Below, one piece after another: positions 36,038 to 48,299 of a stretch of 64,000 nucleotides of DNA. Origin of the DNA: Carya illinoinensis (taxonomy: Eukaryota > Streptophyta > Magnoliopsida > Fagales > Juglandaceae); NCBI RefSeq assembly GCF_018687715.1, contig NC_056758.1:32335467-32399466 (forward strand), written 5' to 3'. Position numbers and translations under genes: made by a program. Position 1 is the first letter of the stretch. Every line of letters begins with the position of its first letter. The notes under the pieces are model-generated. The model was given only the letters and a program-made list of their open reading frames with translations, had not been told where the DNA came from and searched no databases.

Positions 36038-39000
36038 TTAGTTGGTGGAAAACGTGGTGCAGGATTGAGGAAGCTGTGGAGATCCAGGCAATCCGGCAAC
36101 TCCTCCATTACTGGGGATTGTACTTCCAGTACCGACGTTGTTTCCATCATTAGTACTCCGCGGTGCTCCTATGATTGTTGAAATGGCAGCGGCTAGGGCT
36201 GCCGTGAAATTTGGGTCTGAAGCAATGGCTGCGCTAACCGTTTCAACGATGGAAGTGTGGCGTTGGCCAATCTGCAGTGCTGGCGTTCCAGGTAGCTTGG
36301 GAGGGAAGTACATTGGGTGACCTAGGAGCTGCGGACAACCATGCAAAGGCAGAGGGAATATTGTCCCCGATGGAGATGGTGGGATTATGCGATGGTATTG
36401 CATGGGGTTGTGGCTCTGTGTCAAGTCGAGGGTGATGGTGGGAAATGGTGCAGAGGCAGATAATGTTGCCATTGTCGATGCATAAGGCATAGACGAGAAG
36501 CCAGAATTTGTTAGGGTCTCTTTGCTTGTAGTCGAACCTGAGAGGAGCATGGCTGCTGCTGCTGAGGTAGTACTAGCCATTGATACGGCTGCTGGAGGGA
36601 GAGGATGGTTGTGATTACCTTCATAAGTTGTTATGAGAATGGTCTTGTCTTCTGCACTTCTTTGCACCTGTTGATGATGAACATGCCCAAAATCCAAATT
36701 AGGGGTCAAGAAACACCAAATCTACAGTATTTATCCTTCTTTGTCAATCAGAAGGAGCTAGTAGAAATTAATGAGTAGAAACTCGCATCTCTGACTCGAG
36801 ATTTAGATTGTATACTATTGGTGGTTTATATATAGCTTGTTAATAATTGCGACAACGACAGATGAATTCACCTGAATAATTCGAAAAATATTGAAGCAAA
36901 CGTGCAGGGAAAAAGGACAAAAGGATTGAAGCAAACATCATCGTCATATATTATAGTACCTGTTTACGAACTGGGCATCCAACACCCATAGTGCAGCGAT
37001 AGTAGGCACGTGGACAAGGGTTACCCTTGGCCATCTTTTGACCATATTTCCTCCATTGGCACCCATCACTGATCTGAATCACACCATGCAACACATAGCC
37101 CGTTACTCCATATATATATGTATAAATATACTTTTTTAACAGTTATTGATCAATATTTAATTAAATATCATCATGGTTAGCTGAAATGTTCGAGTTAAAT
37201 CTTACCAAAGGAGCTTCTGATCTTGCTCGTACGGACACCCTGGCCTTCCTGAGCGGGACCTGATCAGGAGCCTGTTCTTCGCCTTTGGCTTTATCTAACT
37301 TGGGACTTTTAGCAGACCCCCAACTCTGTGAGGACTGATCAAAACCATCTTGTTCAATGCCTGTCTGCTTCCCAGTTGAGCGGTCACGTTCCTTGGACAT
37401 CACCTCCATTGTATTTGACCCAGACAACTCTTGTGTCTTGTCATCAGAATTGGAAGGATCAATGTTGGCATCTAGTGCAGCTGGTGGTCGTGTGTCCATA
37501 AACCGTTGGGCCGACATTATGTGACTTGACATTCCGTTGGGCTCAACCTTCTGTTCAAATGCCACTGTCAATAACTTGATTCCATAATTCAGAACTTATA
37601 GCACTATCCAAATTATGGTTAATTATATATAACTCATCCTGTATATGTTACCTGAAAATAATTAATATATAGTTTCCTCTACTGATAATTAACGTTCGAT
37701 GCACAATTTTCATGCACAAAATTATGAAACTAGTTAATAACTTGCTTGAGATATGCAAAATGTCAACAATCGTTAACTTCCCGTAGCCAAGAAGTAGATC
37801 TGCATCATGCCTATCTACGTCGTTTATAGACACGATCTTGTTCTCTAGAGATCAATGATGGGGGCATTTTTTTTTTTTTCATATTATCTGCATTGGCCGT
37901 CTGTTGTGCAGCACTTGCGCAGAGTTCAACGTAAATTAAGCATCAGATCGAGAAGCACGAAAAGTTTCAACTTCAATAGATTGAAACTGGAAGTACCGGT
38001 GTCGTGAGTTAATAGATAAATATTGTAATAGGCTGGTATCTTTGACATACAAGAATAAAAAATTAAGATAGCAACCTCACTAGTTAAACTTAGTAAACAC
38101 GTTGAAAAGGTAACAGAAGATTAAGGACGCACGCTTTCCAAGTTAAGGGAGGCACGTCACCCATTTCTTTAACTACGGTTTTTCTTATAAAAAAGAAAAT
38201 AGAAAGAGAGAAAGAAGAAAAAAAGAACAAAATATCTACCTAACCAATAATCCCAATGTTCAAGAAAGTAAAAGTGTAAAGGGTTAATAGAGGTCGATCT
38301 CCCGGCCCAATAGTAGTCTAACAAAAATGAAGCTCTGATTTATATGATCAAAGAGTGATGATCAGAACCATATATATACACGATATTCACCTGTTCTTCA
38401 AGATTCTGTTGAAATTGGTTTTGCATTGTCACGAGCAGCTGACCTTGCATTTCGCTGTAACTTTTTGTGATCTGATCCAACATGCTTCGCAGTTTCCGAT
38501 TCTCTTCGTGTAATCTGCCTAACTCCCCTTGAAGTGTAATCAGCTGTGAATTAAACCATGTTCCCATCAATTTTAATCATTTTCCAAAACCAAACCAGGG
38601 GGGAAAAAAAAGAAGAAAAAGAAATACGATCAAACATATTCTCACCTCAGTATTGGGTTTTCCTTCCTGATTTGGTGATGATCTTAACATCCGAGAGTTT
38701 ACAGTGAGCAGATTTAATCCGGTCTGCAAAACACAAAGAAGTCAATTTCCAGATAAAGACTATATCTATATGGATAAAAGTCCCTTTTACACCATATTAT
38801 ATGAATCTTACAGCTAGCTTAAGATCGAAGACTTAATGATGTTTTACCAAAAAAAAGGATGAACAAACGAACCGCTTGGAGATAGCAACATATATATTGA
38901 AAAACTTACGTTGACACTTGGATCGGAAACTTTTGTCGTAGATGCTTCGTTCTTCCTCTCGAGGTATTGATGACCATCATCATGATCATCATGTGCCCGG

Positions 39001-39173
39001 TGATGCTTATTGTGTAGAGTGGCAGAACGGGAAAAGAAGTCCATTTCTTTAATCATCGGGTTGCGATGCTCGACGGAATTCTCAACCATGGGATCGGTGC
39101 CCTCGCGATTGTTGTGGCGGAGGAAGTCTCGGGAGCGTAAGAACGTGAACTCTCGGCGGTGTTGATTTTCCAT
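36038..39173 (-). CDS. WRKY transcription factor, group IIb (six exons)
   Basis: Exons (minus): 39173-38910, 38723-38646, 38543-38391, 37550-37206, 37073-36960, 36667-36038; all GT-AG and phase 0, giving 527 residues. Exon 3 encodes a leucine zipper (heptads Leu118, Leu125, Leu132, Ile139). Exon 5 carries WRKYGQK (287-293) and [18 protein letters not shown]. Exon 6 opens with VQR and supplies the YEGNHNH end of the zinc finger: Cys307, Cys313, His337, His339, spacing C-X5-C-X23-H-X-H. The intron before VQR, the single domain and the zipper place it in group IIb (WRKY6/31/42/47/61/72 relatives). A basic [13 protein letters not shown] stretch before the WRKY domain is characteristic and may help nuclear import. 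The Ala/Thr/Ser-rich C-terminus ([19 protein letters not shown]) matches this group. The nuclear protein should bind W-boxes in defence, senescence or phosphate genes. Exon 4 starts at AAG after TTTGAACAG; another AG lies upstream but breaks the frame. Confidence 0.95.
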
Positions 39174-40833
39174 GACCAAAGGGTAGACAAAGTAGAAGTT
39201 GTGTAGCACTTTCAACGATATGTATATCATGCATGTATATATATATAATGGTAATTAGCTTGGAAAGGCTCTTTACATGGTTAATTTACTTAATTGGGTT
39301 TCCGAAAATGATAAAAAATTAAAAATTAAAAATGTTGAGGGGTACTTAATAGTTAAGGCTTAGAAATTACACCCAGCCGTTATTTTCGCGGGAAGATAAA
39401 TGACATCATAGTTGAGGTAATGTACGCGTGGGTAGGAGGTGTAGGGGGGAAGACACAGAGAGCGTGCGTTTAGAAGTGGGGTTAAGGTTGTCTCACCTTC
39501 TGTACTATCTCTGCCGTTTCCCATAGATAACGGGGTCTGTGATGGTGAGTACTCCACGTGGGGGGTAGGGTGGGCGGGCGTACGTCGTCGTCTCTGGTCA
39601 ACGCAGTTGACGGTACTGCCATATCCGACGGCGAGGATTGGAGGAAGGCGTAGGGTGTGGTTCCCACCAGAGAAGGATACCTAATCCTACTGACTTGATC
39701 TCATTCGGCCGACGGCGTCATTTTTTGGGTTTTGTCCGTTTCAGAATTATGTGAGGAATATTTACTAATAACAGGGATATAACATGACCCACTAATTAAA
39801 TGTATATATGTTGATATATGATAATGAAATATTTTCAATTCACAAATAATCAACATGATTATATAACATTAAATTATTTTAATTAAGATTAAAATTTTAT
39901 TATTTTATTATTATATCTATAAACGATAAGAGTTATATAAGTTATGTTTCTTTTATTATTATATCTATAAACGATAAGCGTAAATGTCAAATTTTCTCCG
40001 GTAAAAAGATTGAGAATTGACCAAGTAATTACCGAGGTAATTGGGTGTATATATTAAATTAAAAATACGTGATATTCTTTTTATAAGTATTAATTAAACT
40101 AGGAGATATGCCCTTAATTATATATATATAGTTAGATGTGGGATTGAGTTAAAACTAGCTTTGGGATAGCCATCAAGTACCGCGTACTTCATGATGCAAA
40201 AGCATGAGCGAGATATATATATATATATATGTATATACGTACCCGCGGCTTTACATGCTATTATATATTTTGCCTAATTTGCACGACGATCGAGATCAGG
40301 TTCAGTACCACTACATGATGTAGATAGAGCGAGCGAGCTAGGCTCTTGATCTAGCTCGAGCTCGTTGGACGTTGTTGTATTAATATAATGCAGTATGCAT
40401 GGTCTAAGATTTTTGCCTAAAGTATGTAGTTTTGGGTTGCAATTTTTCGATGGATCTTAGAAGAAAGTAGTCCTATATATACATGTAATCATAATTGAGC
40501 ACACAGATTTGACTTTCTTTTTAATGAATATTTATGTGATCGAACATGTACATGATGATTTATGAATGGGAACAATATTGAGACATATACATATTGCAGA
40601 ATGGTCCATGCATGCGTGGTGGCCGCATACCTTTTTTCTCATTCTAGCTGCTGGCCGGCCGGCCGGCTATATAATGTTGCTTTGCGAAGCTGGAAACTCA
40701 TTGATTACATGCTTCTATATAAGCGTTCTGATTATTGAGTTTTTTTGTTGGTTTTTAATTAATTAATCTTAGCCTTGTTGTTCTAGAAATATCTCTCCCT
40801 TAATATTTAGCCAAGGATTAATATTTCTCTTTC

Positions 40834-40874
<41 letters not shown>

Positions 40875-41291
40875 TTTGATTTGAACAAGAGTATGCATGT
40901 TACGTAAGATCAATTGATGAAGCTGCATTGAGAGTAGTACTCATATTGGATCGTCGTGATATGCCAACACATGATCCGTACGTACATGCATATAATATAA
41001 ACAATTGACAGCTTGAATTCTCAATTTGATCCCCCTCGATCTGATATCAAATATTTATTATATTAACCTAGCTAAAGGAAATTGAAGTACTTTTCCAGCT
41101 TCCTCGATCTTCATCGTGTAGTATACTGCTGTCTCGCTCGTATAATACAATTGGTTAAGGTTTTTTTTACATGAATATTGGCCATCTATCATAAATATAT
41201 ATATATATATATATATATAAACATGATCGACCGTCATGAGATGATTACAATATAATCATAAATATTAAGTAATTTCTTACATTCTCTTGCC

Positions 41292-41332
<41 letters not shown>

Positions 41333-44300
41333 GACAACCCAAATCATATATTAATAAATGTGTTTCTTAATTATTATTCTTTTTTAGGAAAAGCCGATTT
41401 CCCAATTTCATGTTTCTTATTTATTATTAATTCTTGGCTAGAATTCTTGCCTTCTAATTCCGTTTAATCGAATATCTAAGCCTTTAGAGCGAAATCATGT
41501 ACCCACTTGGGAGGCTTTTATTGTTATCACACGTGCATATATATAATGGGATCTTGTCACATTTCCAATATATATATATAATATAGGTATATCAATATAT
41601 ATTAATAAAGATGTAACTAAATGTACGTCGAGTCTCTATGAATTGGTTTAACATGAGTCGTATACTGTAAAAAAGAACCATATATATATACTAGATCAGA
41701 TCAATTCTTCCCTCCAAAGAAGCTGGTGCCAGCTGATGTATGTGACATATATATTAGTTTAAAAATGAGGGTACTAAAGATAATGTCTAAATCGTGCCAA
41801 TGAACAGCATATTTCTTTATGAAGGAAAATCTTCATCAGCGTAATTGGTCAAGATGTGGAAAGAGTACTTAAGTCAATTGAAGAAGATGGCCATATATAT
41901 AATTATATATATATATATAATATATAATTATATTGCAGCTGGAGGGTCCTTCTCGTGGTTATTGATTATATAGTACAAGCATTGAGAACGATCGTATTGG
42001 CTCTGCTGGCTCTCGCTAGTCGCTAGAAAACAGGCCAGACGCATATCCTCATCCATCATGTGAATCATATCTTCTAGTCAATGCTACAAGTTAAAAAAAG
42101 GGAAAAAAAATATCAAGTATTCTTATAATTTTCTTATCCACAATAATTGATATATTGTTTATAATAAGATAAACAATACATATATATATATATATATATA
42201 TATGATGATGGCTGGCCATTTAAGAACTGATAGGATCGATTCAACCCATCATGTCATGACGTCCTACACTCTTTGTTGTCAAGCAGATCAACTTGGTTTG
42301 ATCTTGACTATATATGCCAGCCGTTTTAATTTCATGCAAGGATTTTCTTTTTTCTTTTTTTATTTTTATTGTTATCAACTTATAATCAAGCCCTTGAAAA
42401 TCAATATGTTCGAAATTAAATTATAAGTATTATATGTATATAATGATCAATATACACTCGGTGATTTTAACATCAATTAATTATTAATTCCCTCCCGAGT
42501 AGCCTGTAAAGGCAAATGATAAAAAATAACCTACATCTAAACCATGATCAAGTAGTACTCTATATAGTGAATGAACTTCGGGAGATGGGGATCATATATA
42601 TATATATATATATAATCAATAAACACAAGCACAAACAAAAGTTACAGTCCGTCTTTAATTATGTTAGTAAAATTATAAAGACGTAGAAAATGATTTATTA
42701 TAAAAAAAATAATTTTTTATGATCAATTTATAACAACGAAAAGATTATTAACAATTAAAATAATCTTTTCATTATTATAAATTAATCACAAAAGTTCATT
42801 TTTTTTTGTAACGACTGTACTTTATTATTTTCTATATTTTATCCATTTTTATCTGATCATATATATACTCATCATGTCCCCGGCCGAAAATAAAAACGAT
42901 TAGTGTAAGAGGCCTTGAAGTTTGAAGCCCCCAAAATTAATTTATTAAGAAACCATGTGAATTGGATACAGCTATAGCTATAGTAGCACTGAAGGTTTGG
43001 TGGAAGACGCCCGTGAGGGAAGGCATTTAATTAAGGGAGCCTGGGAAATTGTCACGTATATCCAACTTGGAAACTACTTTTATAAGTCAAGAATTTGACG
43101 CGGAGTACTAGTACTGTCCAAAGATTAGGCGTCATCTTGGAGAATCTAGTAAGGCCATAACTTGTAATTAATTTAGCTAATTAACTACGGCCAGCACTTA
43201 GTATTGTTTGGTTTGTAGAGTCTGGTGTGCTGCTGTGTCTATCCAATTTGATGATGCGATATGACAATAATGCGTTAAGGTTGGGCCAATAGGCAGAAAG
43301 TTAGCTTGATGGTTGCTCAACAAGTAGCTCGAACGAAACTTAGACAAAAAGTTCACTCGACTCTCGTTCAACAAGTCGTTCGAGTGAATGTCGGGAAATA
43401 GGATTCGCTTGAGGAACGCTCGACACTCGAGTATTGAAATGTGAATAATGTAGAAAAGTAAAAATTAAAATTTCTACCGTGTGATATTATAAACATGTAT
43501 TTAATGAATAGTATAGTAGTTCTGAAGAATCTTAACAGTGAAATTTTATCCCAAACTATATTTTGTGATTCCTCAATACAATAAAATGCTTTGCAAATCT
43601 TTGGACATAAACATGTTTTCAAACTACGTTAATTTTGTGTCATGTTATTTGTGTTTACTTTTCTTTTGTCTATCATTTTTTTTTTACCCAGCACCTCGTT
43701 ACTTTCTTTTTACAGTTTTCCTCAAGTACGTTCTATATGCATGAACATAGTGAGTACGTACGTGGGACGTCTTTTATATTAAAAAAATCCCAACATTTTG
43801 TTGATCATGAGCGTTCTTTTAATTTTTTTTGTTTATTTTTTTGGCTCTATGCTCCTTCCATACATAGAGTACTTCTATTTTTAGATTTCTTTATTAAGAG
43901 AGAAAAAAGTAGATGTAACAAATGAGAGGATTAAAGATCGAAGATGCATGCATGCATGCATGAAGCCAAATAAACATGAGTAGATCAATCTAGCTAGGAC
44001 TCTAGAGAGAGGCGCTCGAGCGCGCGCGTATTAGTCATTCGACCGAAAAGCAAATTGTGACTTAAAATGCGTGACCACATCGATCGCTTTGTTAATTAAG
44101 TCTAATCCGAAGCTTTCGGCGTATGATCCCTAGGGCGCCGTTTATACTTTATAAACACATATATACACTATATCTTTTGACTTTTTCCTGCGTCTATTAC
44201 TCCCGTTGACGACTCTAATAATTACAAGCCCTACTGGCTAGCTACTGTATGAATGTTTAGACAAAGGAAAAATATTGTGGCAAATTTAATTATGTATTAA

Positions 44301-44966
44301 TATGTGTGTATTAATTTAATATGATTGATCAAAAAATAAATTTTATTAAAAATAGTATTACTTTAAATTTTAAATATGAATGAATCAGTATTAATATATA
44401 GATTAATACGTAATCTTATTTATATATAGCGCGCAAAATTACAAATATTTCAACTTTCTATTTAATTTTAAGAGAGAGGCAAGGGAAACCTGGTTTTATC
44501 ATTTGCTGTTTTTCTTTTTCGTCTTTTGCCTCAAACAATAGGCTGTCAATTTTAAGTTTGCATGACGTACTGGCTTGCTCGATGCCCCACCGAAAAAACC
44601 ACTGCTCGATCTTGTCGATACGAACTCCAGTAAATGACTACATTATATATATACATGTGTACGTTTCTGTATTATATTGCTTTGTTTTTGTTGGGGTTTA
44701 CTAGTTATCAAAGGTTAATTTGTTTGATAATTTGAAGTATAACAGTACAAGCTAGCAAACAAAAAAGAGAAAATATGACAATTACACACAAAACACCAAT
44801 TAAGATTTAAATGGTTCGGTTTAATATAAACTTACGTCCACTGGTGGATTCGGTCTCAATGAATTCATTATCAACAAAAGTGGAGTACACAAAGAGATCA
44901 ATCACAAAGTTTTCAATCTCAAAGCTCTAATACATTCAATGAACTTTAAGATTCTCATAAAAGGAC

Positions 44967-44968
<2 letters not shown>
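39174..44968. other. AT-rich intergenic region with many (TA)n and (GT)n microsatellites
   Basis: About 5.8 kb without a supported gene. The first 500 bp is the WRKY promoter. The rest contains (TA)n tracts near 40212, 41198, 41306, 41900, 42180 and 42595, a TATATG(TG)n tract near 40838-40873 and GGCCGGCCGGCCGG near 40652-40666. Short open frames show no recognisable domain. Confidence 0.6.
39554..39612. promoter_or_regulatory. G-box and paired W-boxes upstream of the WRKY gene
   Basis: CCACGTGG at 39554-39561 is a perfect G-box palindrome (bZIP/bHLH site). GGTCAA at 39597-39602 (TTGACC on the gene strand's template) and TTGACG at 39607-39612 form an inverted W-box pair separated by four bases. 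They lie about 380-440 bp before the start codon. WRKY genes are often regulated by WRKY proteins through such sites; function here is inferred. Confidence 0.55.

Positions 44969-45008
<40 letters not shown>
44969..45008. repeat. (CT)20 microsatellite
   Basis: Forty bases of uninterrupted CT. It lies in an older repetitive stretch (about 44780-45216) that appears to continue beyond the Copia element at 54417. Confidence 0.95.
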
Positions 45009-45011
<3 letters not shown>

Positions 45012-45216
45012 GTAAGTATACGACTGCTTCAAATGCCAAAAAAGTAAAACTACAACTGAAACAATTTGTATTTATACTGAAACAACGCAGAGCCCTTAAA
45101 AAGAACATTTGCTTGAGTGATCGATGTGTCAAGCTATAATCAAGCGGATGTTAGGGCTGGCATCTCCTTCTAGTTGATTGTCAAGCGGGTGTCAATCAAA
45201 CTCTTGGATTGGCATT

Positions 45217-46549
45217 TGTTGAATCTAAGATTTCAAGTTTCATGTGATTATAAATCTATACATAGATTTTGATGATAACAAATGAATTCAAAGAATAAAG
45301 GAGTTTCAAGCTCAAGTTGTTCACACAATGGAATCAAGCACATCAAAGAACCAAGCATGAGCAAGAAGGAAACAAGTTCACATTAAAGTCATAGAGTAAT
45401 GTTGTAAATCTCTTAAAATTCGAAATTAGGATTAATGCTCAAAATTAATATTTTATCATAAAGCATTAAAATACATTTTCCACATGTGCATGAATATTTT
45501 TGAAAATTAAAAATTTTGAAAGATGATTAGTTGTCATCTTTTGCATGTGCATGCCTTGATTAAAGGGTTGAACTTTGAAAATATTAAAGATGATTGATTG
45601 TCATCTTTCACATGTGCATGTTTTATTTGAATATTTTCAAAAGTGATTGATGCTTTTTTAGACTTATACAAAAGGTAGATGATTTTGTTTGAAAAATTTG
45701 AAAAGTAAAGTGTGCTCATTTTGTTATATACAAAAAGTAAAAGATTAGGTTTGAATTTTTTGAAAAGGAAAGTGTGCTCATTTTATCATATGCCAAAAGT
45801 AAAAGATTAGGTTTGATTTTTTTGAAAAAGTGAATGATGTTGTCTTTGACAATTGAAAAAGAAGAACCTTTTATTTGAATTTTTTGAAAAAGTGAATGAT
45901 GTTGTCTTTGACATGTAAATCTTTTTAAATTTGAATATGAAGTCTCATATGCCTATAAATAGATCATTTGAGAGCTTCACATTCACAACATCTAGAGCAT
46001 ACAACATTCATTCAAAGCTTTCATTCTCTCTTCTCTAAGCATTGAGCCTTAATCCTTATTCATTTTGAGAGATATAGTTTGCACTGTATTGTTCTTATTT
46101 CACTCATTGAGGAGTGTTTTCTGATAACCTACCCACTATCAGCTTTTATATCAGAAAAAGAGTGTGTATAACCTTTGTGTGTGTAGAAAGTATTCTATAC
46201 GGAGAATAGTTGAATCACCACTTGTAAGGTGATTGCAAGTGTAGAGGGTGTTCTACACGGATCCTTTGTAGCGGTGTTGTTCAAATGTGTAATAGGTTTC
46301 TATCTTCACCTGAAGGAGGTTGAATAGTGAATTTGGGAATCCTCAAGGGGTAGCTTGAGGCGAGGACGTAGGCAGTGAGGTCGAACCTCGTTAACATACT
46401 GAGTTTGCTTCTCTCTTACCCTTACTCTTTATATTTATTGTTATTTCATATTTTGTTTATATTTTATATTATATATTTGATTTATAATTGTTATTTTTTT
46501 AATACAACTCAATTCACCCCCCCCTCTTGTGTTAGTCATCTGGGCAACA
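45217..46549 (+). repeat. 5' LTR of the Copia element
   Basis: 1333 bp, TG...CA ends. Internally it has degenerate tandem segments (about 45690-45915) built on GTGTGCTCATTTT and AAGTGAATGATGTTGTC. A likely TATA box, CTATAAATAG, lies at 45953-45962, so transcription should start shortly after it. Confidence 0.95.
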
Positions 46550-46551
46550 AT

Positions 46552-46563
46552 TGGTATCAGAGC
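46552..46563 (+). promoter_or_regulatory. Primer-binding site, initiator tRNA-Met
   Basis: TGGTATCAGAGC, two bases after the 5' LTR, is complementary to the 3' end of plant initiator tRNA-Met and is the usual Copia primer site. Confidence 0.92.
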
Positions 46564-46608
46564 TAAGAGCTCTATTATAAGACTAACTATCTTTTGAGTT
46601 AAGATCTT

Positions 46609-48243
46609 ATGGCTAACATTTCAGCTTCGTTTGGTGAATGTCAATCTAGCAGTCGGCCTCTACTCTTTTGTGGAGATAATTACTCATTCTGGAAAATTAC
46701 AATGAGAATATTCCTTCAGTCTCAAGGTCGAGAAATCTGGAAATGTATTGTAAATGGACCTTATATTCCAACAAAAGTGGTTGATGGAGTAAAGGTCAAA
46801 AAGGAAGAAGAAGAGTTTGATCGTGAAGACGATAGACTTTATACTTTGAATTTAACTGCTATGAATTTATTATTTAATGCTCTCAATGGAAATGAGTTTA
46901 ATAGAATAATGACTTGTGCTACGGCAAAAGAAATTTGGGATAACTTGGAAGTTACTTATGAAGGAACTTCGCAAGTCAAGGAATCAAAAATTTATATTCT
47001 TACTCATGAATATGAAATGTTTAAGATGAATGATGATGAATCTATTTCTAGTATGCACACTCGTTTTACTAACATCATAAACAGCTTGACAGCTCTTGGC
47101 AAAGTTTATTCCAAGGTGGAGATAGTAAGAAAAATTCTCAACTCTCTACCAAAGCCCTGGGAATCAAAAGTGACAGCGATTCTTGAAGTTAGAGACCTCA
47201 AGAAGCTCGAAGTCAATGAACTCATCAGGTCACTTATCACCCATGAGTACACATTGAAAAGAGGAGAAGAAGAAGGAAAGCCAAAGAAGAGTTTAGCACT
47301 TAAAGCTGTTCCTCATGAAAGTGAAAGTGATGAAGATGAGGAAAATGACGATAAAGATGAAGAAGTTGCGATAATAACAAGAAGAATTCAGAGGTTCTTA
47401 AAGAAAAATAGAACTCCTCCGAGGAAATCCTTCAAAAAGTTTTCCAAGAAAGATTCAGGTAAAAATGACACTTTAATTTGTTATAAATGTAATAAATCTG
47501 CTCATATCAAGTCAGATTGTTCTCTACTAAAGAAAGATCGAAACAAGGGCAAGAAAGCAATGAAAGCTACATGGGATGATGATTCAAGTAGCTCAGATAG
47601 TGAAGCAAGCAATGAAGAATCAGCAAATCTTTGTCTTATGGCTAAAGATGACATTGAGGTAACAAATCTTGATAATATTGAAAATCCTTCATATGAAGAA
47701 TTGTAAAATGTTTTAGAAGAGGTTTATGAGGAATTTGAAAAATTGGGTATCAAATATACTGCTTTGAAAAAGAAAAATTTTTCTTTAACAAATGAAATTG
47801 ATATTTTAAGAAAAGAAAATATCATTTTAAAAGATGAAAATCTTGAATTGAATAAGAAAAAAACCGATTTAGAAAATATTGTTGAAAACTTTACGAATGG
47901 AAAAAGAAATTTTGAAAAACTTCTTGGTAGTCAAAGATGTGTTTTTGACAAAGCAGATTTGGGATATATGCCAAAACAAAAATACAAACCTTATAAAAAT
48001 TTCTTTGATAATCTTTCTATATCAAAGACCAATAATCAAAATTTTTTTCATAAAAATAATTTTGTCAAAAAAAGATATTATTATAATCATTCAAGTTCTT
48101 CATATATGTCACATGCTATTTGCAATTTCTGTAATAGAAATGGTCATAATTATCATACTTGTTCTATTAGAAGAAATCATACAATGACTGTTAGGGCCAT
48201 ATGGGTACCTAAAAATCTTGTTTCTTCTAATACTAATAAATAA
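46609..48243 (+). pseudogene. Copia gag (capsid and nucleocapsid), interrupted by a stop
   Basis: ATG at 46609 opens a 365-residue frame ending at TAA 47704. The same frame resumes and runs to 48243. The start (LLFCGDNYSFWKITMRIF) is the DUF4219/UBN2 Gag region. It is followed by a Lys/Glu-rich segment and a zinc knuckle at residues 291-304 (C-X2-C-X4-H-X4-C) in which the usual Gly before His is Ala. The part after the stop has a long Lys/Glu/Asn coiled coil and a second Cys/His cluster (CNFCNRNGHNYHTC). Gag packages the element's RNA. The single stop at 47704 may be a decay mutation. Confidence 0.85.
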
Positions 48244-48299
48244 AGGACCCAAAGAACTTGGGTACCAAGAAAAATCATTTTAATTGTTTTTATAGGTAT

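Noticed and set aside
37551..37574. Longer WRKY exon 4 starting at TTATTGACA
   Set aside because: The AG before AAGGTTGAGCCC gives the in-phase exon with a better pyrimidine-poor but homologue-like junction; the longer form adds residues not expected in the family.
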